DNA from: Eucalyptus grandis
Lineage: Eukaryota; Streptophyta; Magnoliopsida; Myrtales; Myrtaceae
Length of the DNA stretch: 64,000 bases
Direction of reading: 5' to 3'
NCBI RefSeq assembly: GCF_016545825.1
Contig: NC_052616.1
Coordinates: 10,726,001-10,790,000, forward strand
Shown here: positions 57,675 to 64,000 of the stretch, in pieces
Layout of the letters: the number at the start of each line of letters is the position of its first letter
Numbering within the stretch: the stretch's first letter is position 1
Made by a program: the position numbers and the translations under genes
Notes under the pieces: model-generated
The model's database searches: none
Told to the model about the DNA's origin: nothing
The model's input: the letters and a program-made list of their open reading frames with translations, nothing else

Positions 57675-58387
57675 TGTGGAAATGTGTGTTTGATGTGTAT
57701 TTTGTGTGTGAACTATCAAGAGAGCAAAAGAACTAAGAAACAATGTAAGCAAGAAATAGTTGGGCAAAATAATAATGGGAATGTGAAAAAGAGAATGAGG
57801 CTGAGGCAGCAAACGAGAGAAATTTGAATGAAAGTCGACAATAGTGGCTGAAGAAGAAACTAGTATGTGGACAGAAAGAGTACTTGGAGAAGAAGAAAAT
57901 GAGTTGTCTTGTAGCTGTACTATGGCAGTGAAAAAGTGAAAAATGTCATGTCGGTTGTAATTGCCTACATAGGCTTATAGTTCATTCATATGATGTGTGT
58001 GAGGTGAACCCTCCACCTTGTGTGGGGTGAACCTCCACTGTGAGAGGTCTTAGACCTCCACCATGACCATATGAAGAGTGACTATCAACACCTCCATTAA
58101 ATTATTTTGTCTTCTTCAATAAGTTCTTGACAGCTGGAGTTTGATGAAGAAACTTTGCTTCATGCTTTCCACTGCTTGCTATTTCCCATGCACGTAGACT
58201 TCTTTAGCCTATTCTAGGATTTCTTCTTCAACTTGCTTTTTCTTACTTGCATTCCCATGTGAATCTTTTAGGTTCAGCTAGCAACCATCATTCTCAACAA
58301 TTCTAAACAATCTTCAACATGGATGCTGCTACCAACGTTTATTAATTTTTAGACAGTTTTAGAGAAAATGAATTATAATTTCCAACA
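57675..58387 (+). mobile_element. Probable solo LTR (713 bp)
   Basis: Begins TGTGGAAATGTG and ends ATAATTTCCAACA, with TG/CA tips. It replaces about 215 bp of the shared CAD upstream region (equivalent to 15140-15355). Flanking five bases do not match (GTATT and TATAG), so deletion accompanied or followed the insertion. It contains a short repeated GTGAACC(T)CCAC motif. Strand is inferred only from TG/CA symmetry. Confidence 0.45.
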
Positions 58388-58520
58388 TATAGTATTTTGG
58401 AGAAAAAAGTATTTCAGCATAACTGTGCAAGGATTTGTAGATCACTACAATATCACCGGAGGCAAATAATTATCCGTCATTGACATGACCAATATAGCAA
58501 AAATTCTTTTAATTGTTTAC
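58388..58520. other. CAD upstream DNA resumed
   Basis: Matches 2870-3000 and 15350-15485. No gene. Confidence 0.5.
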
Positions 58521-58582
58521 CTTAGTTTAGCAAGATCTGCTTAAATGACAGCCTTGAGTATCTTCAATTCCTTTTCTCTTGC
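58521..58582 (-). pseudogene. Relic of valyl-tRNA synthetase exon 2 (CAD copy 5 unit)
   Basis: One base shorter than the 63-bp exon, with an in-frame stop. Intron-1-like sequence continues to about 58920. Confidence 0.7.
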
Positions 58583-59162
58583 CTTCAAAAAGATATTGAA
58601 ATGCAACGCGGAATATCAAGACAGATTGTCATTGACAAAGCCGTAAAAGCCTACTCGATCTGGCAAAACTGGGGACTGTTCTTTCCAACGATCTTGCCCA
58701 CCTCGGCAGCTGCTGTGCAAATGGATAGGAATGCATGCAGAGGGACAAGCTGATTGTTACCTGCTTTTAGTCGTTCATTTGAAACTGTAAGATTCACGTG
58801 CCATAAGATAGCTAGACAAGCGGGCAAAAAATGATGCGCCTTGCACCGAAGGTGGCAAGAGCAATTAAATTAAATTCAAAACAAAAAAAGCTTGATGCAT
58901 AAAATGAAAAGTCATCCTTTGAGCGAATAAATGACAAAGTAAGTGCAATGAGAGTCACTAATGTTCACGCTAGACTTATGCCATGACCATTCCTTAGCCG
59001 AGAGAACGTAAGCAGCGACATCTTCTAGATAGTGGTTACTAGCAAATTTTTTTTTTTATCCCCAGCCTAATCAAATTATCCGAGTTATAAGCTCAGAAAG
59101 AAGTCAATGAGCAATCTACCGCTAGGACCTATGAATGGTCATACGATGTTGGTTACACATCT
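58583..59162. other. Intron relic and spacer before a solo LTR
   Basis: Colinear with 3064-3665. It ends in the host sequence TTACACATCT, the left half of a solo-LTR insertion site. Confidence 0.55.
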
Positions 59163-60040
59163 TGTTAGAATATAATATGCGGAAATAATAAAATCTTGCA
59201 ATTTACGTCAACGCACAAATTCCAGATAAATAAACGAGAAATAATAAGAACACTATAAATTTACTTGATTCGGTCCGAGTATCGATATCTACATCCACAA
59301 GGAGAGCCAGCAGCAAATAATCCATTATAATCGGAAAATCAAAGTTTACAATCGCCCACACGCTCGATTGCTTCCCACACCAAGATTTAAGCTCATATTC
59401 AAAGAGTTTATAAATAAACAATTCACTTGGAAATTATCGCGTTCAAGCTTTAAACAAAACATTCTACATACGCCAAAAACAAGAACTCGGGCATTTGTCT
59501 TTTGGTTCGCGTACGTACGGATTCGCGTTCTTCTTTGCTCGATCGTTCGTGCGGCGCTGTTCTAGACGCTCCTTTTGTGTGGCTCTTTCTTCTTCGTAGG
59601 GCTCCAGCGACTCTTTCTTAAAAAAAAAAAACAAAGACGTGTTCTATTTTATATGTGAGCCTAGAGTCTAACAACTTTGACTTTGAGCCCACCATGTGCT
59701 TCTTTCTTCAATGGGAAGTGGGACGCTGCAGAAGTTAAGACTTTGACTTTGGGCCCACGTAGACAGCCTTGTTCGGCTCCGTTAGATAGATAAAGAAGAA
59801 TCTTTGCTCCTTTTTTTATTCTATTTTATTTTCTCTTTTATAAACTTTCATGGAGTCCAACGAAGCCTTTTTTTGTTGACCGAAAATATCCAAGACCCAA
59901 AAAGAATTTCGAATTTCTTTTTTTGTGCATAATCTTGAATATTATCTTCATCAGAAAAATATCTTCACGATCAAATAATAAAAATTTTATCCAAACAAAT
60001 CGTGTTTTGCAAACACTCAAACTCGAGACATAATTTAACA
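59163..60040. mobile_element. Solo LTR (878 bp) with perfect target duplication
   Basis: TGTTAGAATATAATATGC at the left, ATAATTTAACA at the right. The 5-bp duplication CATCT is perfect (59158-59162 and 60041-60045), and the related unoccupied site is present at about 3660. No internal retrotransposon domains, so it is the product of LTR-LTR recombination. Confidence 0.85.
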
Positions 60041-60299
60041 CATCTGACATGATGTACTGCCCAATTACTATCCTCTGACAATTTATATTTGATTAATCTA
60101 TTTCAAGAATATTCATTTGTTAGACTTGTTGGCTTACACGTCACTGTCACTGTCACGTGATATATCTTATATTGAGAATACTCAAAGAGCTTTTACTCCA
60201 GATACTTGGGAGCATCTATGATTGTTTTATGTATATTATGCTTGTGATGCATCTTGTTTTGAGTGGACTATAGAAATATTTAAGTTCATGCCAATTTGA
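60041..60299. other. CAD-unit spacer
   Basis: Continues the sequence interrupted by the solo LTR; colinear with 3665-3890. No gene. Confidence 0.5.
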
Positions 60300-60747
60300 C
60301 TAATATTTTATCTGGATAAGTGCATTGGAATATTTAAAATTTATCATAAAAATATAATTAAGCCATGAAACTTTGAAATCAAGTTCTAGAACTTGTCACA
60401 TTGGTCTAATCTAAATCCTTCCATTGCATTTTTGAAAATTTCAGTACTTAACTACAATTTTCTGACAAGTTTTAGTATTTTTAATATACATATTTTTTTC
60501 AACCTCACTAATGTTTTTAAGCAACAATGAGCTTGACATATCTCTGATTTTGGAATTTCAATGGCTATAGGAAACAAAAGGACGTCCTCTAATGAATCGA
60601 CAATCTTCTGCCATGATAAAGCTGGAAGAGAGATGAGTGTCTTCCATAGTTATAAAAAATGTTAATGCGATAATCTGTAGGAATTCGTCTTCCTGACGTG
60701 CATGAATATTTCCGGCCATGAAACATTTCACAATGAAGACATTCTTG
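60300..60747. repeat. R1 conserved non-coding block, copy e
   Basis: Closest to copy a (3840-4289) and extends beyond the point where the gypsy LTR cut copy a. It is itself cut at about 60747 by a third copia element. Confidence 0.65.
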
Positions 60748-60794
60748 TTGTAATTATGGTTATAATGGATCAAAGGAAGCCAATAAATTAAGAT

Positions 60795-61050
60795 ACGTTT
60801 TTTCTGTTCACGTATCTCTTTTTGGATTCATGAATTTCCTATACTTTTATGTTCACGTATCTATTGAATTCATGAATTTCTTAGATTCATGTATCGTTTA
60901 GTTCATGTATTTATTGAGTTCATGAATCTATTGAATTCACGTATCGTTGGATACCTGAATCTCTTGGATTCACGTATCTCTTTATTCATGAATCTCGTGG
61001 ATACACGCGTCTATTTAATTCATGTATCTCTTTAGTACATGAACTAAAAA
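60795..61050 (+). repeat. Degenerate tandem repeats in the LTR upstream of its TATA box
   Basis: About ten copies of a roughly 20-25-bp unit built on TTCACGTATCTCTT and GGATTCATGAATCT (CACGTATC, CATGTATC and CATGAATC variants). Confidence 0.75.
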
Positions 61051-61053
61051 GCT

Positions 61054-61063
61054 CTATAAATAG
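61054..61063 (+). promoter_or_regulatory. TATA box of the third copia LTR
   Basis: CTATAAATAG, about 450 bp before the gag ATG, just after the tandem repeats. Confidence 0.6.
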
Positions 61064-61509
61064 ATATGAGCATAGAGCTTCATAAGAGTTTTTGGTTTTC
61101 CCGATTCGATTCCAAAAGGAGCTTTGATGTCCTTTTCTACTATTCTGTTTTTCCTGAGTGTGCTGGTTCAATTGAACGGTTCGACAAAGTCCTGTTTGCA
61201 TAGTGCTAATCCAAACAGGTTCGAGGTGTTGTATCTTGGAAGGCATAGTTCGTGAATCTGCGGGGCACCTTTGGCAGGAACTAATCGCCTTAAGGAGATT
61301 CGGTTATCCGTACCTCACCTCCAATTTTATGTTATATCTTATTTTCTTCTTCTCCAAGATTTGTAAAGGGAATGAAATTATAAAGTTGTTATCATCTTCT
61401 TTACTTTCATGTTCTGATTGCAACAAACAATGTGCTTTCTCTGGATTAATTTCCAACAATCTTAAGGCGATTATCTCACACTATTTGTTGTTCTTGTCAT
61501 ATTATTGAG

Positions 61510-63057
61510 ATGGCTGGAAACAACCAAGTGCCCTTCAATGTCCCAAATGTTTCTGGAGATGTTCCTATGGTCGATTCGACCGTTGCTATGGAAGATGTTC
61601 AATCCTCAGGGTCTGAATTTGTAGCAGCCAATGCTACGGACCCTTGGGCTAACATCAATTTTGGTGGTGCGGGTACAAGTCATACGACTGGTATGCCCGG
61701 GACTATTTTTCATAACAGTACAAGCCAAATGGCTTTTGGCTCCATTTCTGGAGGGATGGTTCAACGAACTTTGCCTACTGTGATGGCAACGCCTCCAGTT
61801 ACAGCTAATGAAAAACTAGAGAAATTCACCGAAGTGGGCTTTAAACAGTGGCCGCATAAGATGTTCTTCTATCTGACCATGCTCAATCTGACGAAATATT
61901 TATCGGAGATGTGCCCGATAATTAGTCCAAATGAGCAAGATGTCACGACGCTCGGTGCGTTGGAGGCTTGGAAGCATGGGGACTTCTTATGCCGAAATTA
62001 TATCCTTAATTGTTTAGTGAATTCTCTTTATAATGTTTATTGTAATATTGAATCTGCTAAATAGTTATGGGAGTCCTTAGAGAAAAAATACAAAACTGAG
62101 GATGCCAGCACCAAGAAATTTGTGGTTGCCAAATTCTTGGACTACAAGATGGTGGATTATAAATCTATCATGAGTTAGGTTCAAGAATTGCAATTAATTC
62201 TGAGTGACATCTCGGCTGAGGGAATGATACTTAGTGAATCATTCCAAGTGGCGACTATGATTGAGAAATTACCTTCGGGTTGGTCAGACTTCAAAAATTA
62301 TTTGAAGCACAAACGGAAGGAGATGAGCCTTGAAGATCTCATTTTGCGCCTCAGAATCGAGGAGGACAATAGAAGGAGTGCGAATCCTTCTTCTGAGCCA
62401 AAGGCCAATGTTGTGGAATCTTCCAAATCCAAGCAAGATAGAAAAAGGAAGATGTCTTTTCAAGGAAAAGGCAAGCAGAAGGAGCAGTTCCAAAAATTCC
62501 AAGGAACGTGTTTCATATGCAACAAGCCTGGCTATCGTGCTAAGGATTGCAAGAAGCGCCTGAAAAAAAAGGCAAGAACGAAGGTGCAGCCCAGCAACTG
62601 AATTTGACAGAATATGACAATATTGAGAGACTGTCTGCTGTGGTAATGTCCGAAGCATCTCTGGTGTCGAATACTAATGGCTGGTGGCTAGACACGGGTG
62701 CCACAAATCACATCTGTGCAGATAAACACATGCTCTCATCTTATGAGAAAGCTGAAGAAGATGAGAAGATTTATATGGCTAACTCTGCATCAACAAAGAT
62801 TGCCGGAAGAGAAACGGTGATCCTGAAGTTTACATCTAGCAAGGAGGTCGCCCTGCTGAATGTGCTGCATGTACCAGAGATTTGGGAAAATCTAATTTCT
62901 TGCCCTATACTTGTCAAGAAGGGTTTCAAAATTGTATTTGAATATGACAAGTTTGTACTTTCAAAAGGAGGGATGTATGTGGGGAAAGGGTACTTGTGTA
63001 ATGACTTGTTTAAGACCAATGTGGCTGTCATTGATGTAAACTCAAAGTATGGAGGTT
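61510..63057 (+). pseudogene. gag and protease of the third copia element, damaged
   Basis: ATG 61510 (MAGNNQVPFNVPNVSGDVP). The gag core (EKFTEVGFKQWPHKMFFYL) and LIEKLPSGW-like part are typical copia gag (62188-62500). In-frame stops near 62062 and 62178 split it. The zinc knuckle reads CFICNKPGYRAKDC, with Tyr replacing the zinc-binding His. A frameshift near 62560 leads into the protease frame with WLDTGATNHICADKHM (62685). Reading stops at the MULE-like insertion. Confidence 0.8.
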
Positions 63058-64000
63058 GGGACACCTAGAGTGCCATAACTTGGCATGAAATGACACTTAA
63101 GTGCCATAACTTTAAAATGGTACACTTAAGTGCCAATATCAGTAAAATAGAACACTTAAGTGCCACTCGGCGAAAATCCGGCCAAATGGCTGACGTGGCA
63201 ATTTTCCGGCGAGTTTGGTCCAAAACGGCGTCGTTTTGCACCCTAACGTAGCGGAGAAACGCAAAACGACACCGTTTCGTGTCTACGTGTAAATAATAAT
63301 ATATAAATTAATTAAATTAGATTTAAAATATTCAAAAAATTAAAAAAATTGTAAAATTTTAAAAAAATTAAAAATTAAATTTAAAAAATTAAAAAATTAA
63401 AAATTAAAAATTAAAAGGGGGAGGTCAAACGGGGCAGCTCCTCGCCGCCGCCTCCCCGCCGTCGCCGGGAAGGGGGCGACGGAAGGGGGAGGGTCGGCCG
63501 GGGTCGCCGGCCCCGGCCGATCGACGGTGAGGGCTGCGAGCCCTCATTTGGATCGCGGCGGGCCGCAACCCTCGCCCAGATCCGGGCGAGGGCTCGTGGG
63601 CCCTTGCCGCCGGTCGGCCCCCGGCCAAGGCTGGCGACCCGGCCGACCCTCCCCACTCCGTCGCCGGCCCTTCCGGCGGCGGTGGGAGGCTGCGAGGGCC
63701 GCGAACCCTCGCCGGATCGGGCAAGGGCCGCAACCCTCGCCCTAGATCTAGGCGCGTCTTTGCGACCCTCACCCAGATCCGGCGGGTCGCGGGCCCTCGC
63801 CGCCTCCCGCCGCCGCCGGGAAGGGCTGGCGATGGAGTGGGGAGGGTTGGCCGGGGTTGCCGAGCCTTGGCCGGGGCCGGCGAGGCCGGCGGCCGACGGC
63901 GAGGGCCCGCGAGCCCTCGCCCAAATCTGGGGGCGGGTCGCGGCCCTCGCCGTGTCGGCTCGGCCGGGGCCGGCGACCCGGCCGACCCTCCCCCTCCGTC
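63058..64000. mobile_element. MULE-like element terminus with G+C-rich cargo (right end outside window)
   Basis: Starts GGGACACCTAGAGTGCCATA inside the copia protease/pol frame. The tip resembles the MULE at 22454 (GGGAAGAAGTACAC...GTGCCATAAGTT), and CACTTAAGTGCC occurs three times in 63090-63165. Then follow GACGTGGCAATTTTCC, an A/T-only stretch (63290-63415), and an abrupt switch to very high G+C. The second end and target duplication cannot be checked. Confidence 0.55.
63416..64000. repeat. Very G+C-rich repetitive cargo
   Basis: Recurring words GCGAGCCCTCGCC, GGCGAGGGC, AGATCTGGGCGAG-like and GGCCGGGGCCGGCGA on both strands. Open frames on both strands (63411-63772) are composition effects and give Arg/Pro/Gly-rich products. 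Relationship to the decayed core at 20200-20420 is inferred from motif order. Confidence 0.6.

Larger units (their letters stand above)
60748..61458 (+). repeat. Probable 5' LTR of the third copia element
   Basis: Left tip TGTTGTAATTATGG where R1 similarity ends, right tip TTTCCAACA. It contains a TATA box and tandem repeats. No canonical tRNA-Met primer site follows, so the right edge is uncertain. Confidence 0.5.
60748..63057 (+). mobile_element. Third Ty1/copia element, 5' part only
   Basis: A probable 5' LTR (60748-61458) is followed by gag and protease (61510-63057). The element is cut inside pol by a MULE-like terminus at 63058; the rest presumably lies beyond the window. Confidence 0.75.

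Noticed and set aside
63411..63772. Arg/Pro/Gly-rich open frames on both strands
   Set aside because: Stop codons are rare in such G+C-rich DNA. The frames overlap on opposite strands and show no domain.

Overview
The window is nuclear DNA of a dicot plant. Coding genes are interrupted by spliceable GT-AG introns, intergenic DNA is AT-rich, and Ty1/copia and Ty3/gypsy LTR retrotransposons and Mutator-like elements (MULEs) are abundant. The host genes are plant-type: a cinnamyl-alcohol-dehydrogenase family closest, as far as I can judge, to the Arabidopsis CAD1 class, and pieces of a valine--tRNA ligase. A woody dicot such as a eucalypt or other Myrtales would fit, but the sequence alone does not fix the species. 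There is one 100-N assembly gap (18900-18999).

The backbone is a head-to-tail, minus-strand array of CAD1-like genes with six exons (89, 114, 228, 286, 151 and 197 bp, intron phases conserved). Copy 1 (52-2231) is open but cut by the window start. Copies 2 (12002-14720), 4 (42578-45205) and 5 (49502-52173) look complete at 354, 354 and 353 residues. Copy 3 (22160-39253) is a pseudogene lacking exons 1-3. A 32-bp exon-1 stub (19097-19128) marks a further lost or gap-hidden copy. The duplicated unit carries about 2 kb of upstream DNA, including a 63-bp relic of valyl-tRNA synthetase exon 2 and a roughly 450-bp conserved non-coding block called R1 here. A head-to-tail duplication junction is readable at about 41762. 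Two larger valyl-tRNA synthetase fragments are present, four 5' exons (9265-10309) and the last two exons (17531-18601), in an order that cannot form one gene.

Mobile DNA makes up most of the rest. From left to right: a truncated Ty3/gypsy chromovirus-like element with a 3-kb LTR (4290-8600); a small decayed terminal-inverted-repeat element (19902-20645); a 16.3-kb MULE (22454-38731) inserted into exon 5 of CAD copy 3 with a perfect 9-bp target duplication; nested inside its transposase gene, a 9.5-kb Sirevirus-like copia element (25012-34495, perfect 5-bp target duplication); a 431-bp MITE (39781-40211); a possible hAT-like element (46058-46932); a 180-bp-period tandem array (47395-48110); a nearly full-length but mutated copia element that displaced the TATA region of CAD copy 5 (52440-57536); two likely solo LTRs (57675-58387 and 59163-60040); and a third copia element (60748-63057), itself interrupted by another MULE-like terminus carrying an extremely GC-rich cargo to the window end.

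The most unusual object is the MULE. Besides a mudrA-type transposase (MuDR DNA-binding region, MULE core, SWIM zinc finger, CCHC knuckle) it carries a convergently oriented second gene for a small GRF-zinc-finger, coiled-coil, tail-anchored protein, reminiscent of the mudrA/mudrB layout. Both genes are now damaged. The CAD proteins are predicted cytosolic, zinc- and NADP(H)-dependent alcohol dehydrogenases. Nothing in the window suggests that they work with the mobile-element genes.
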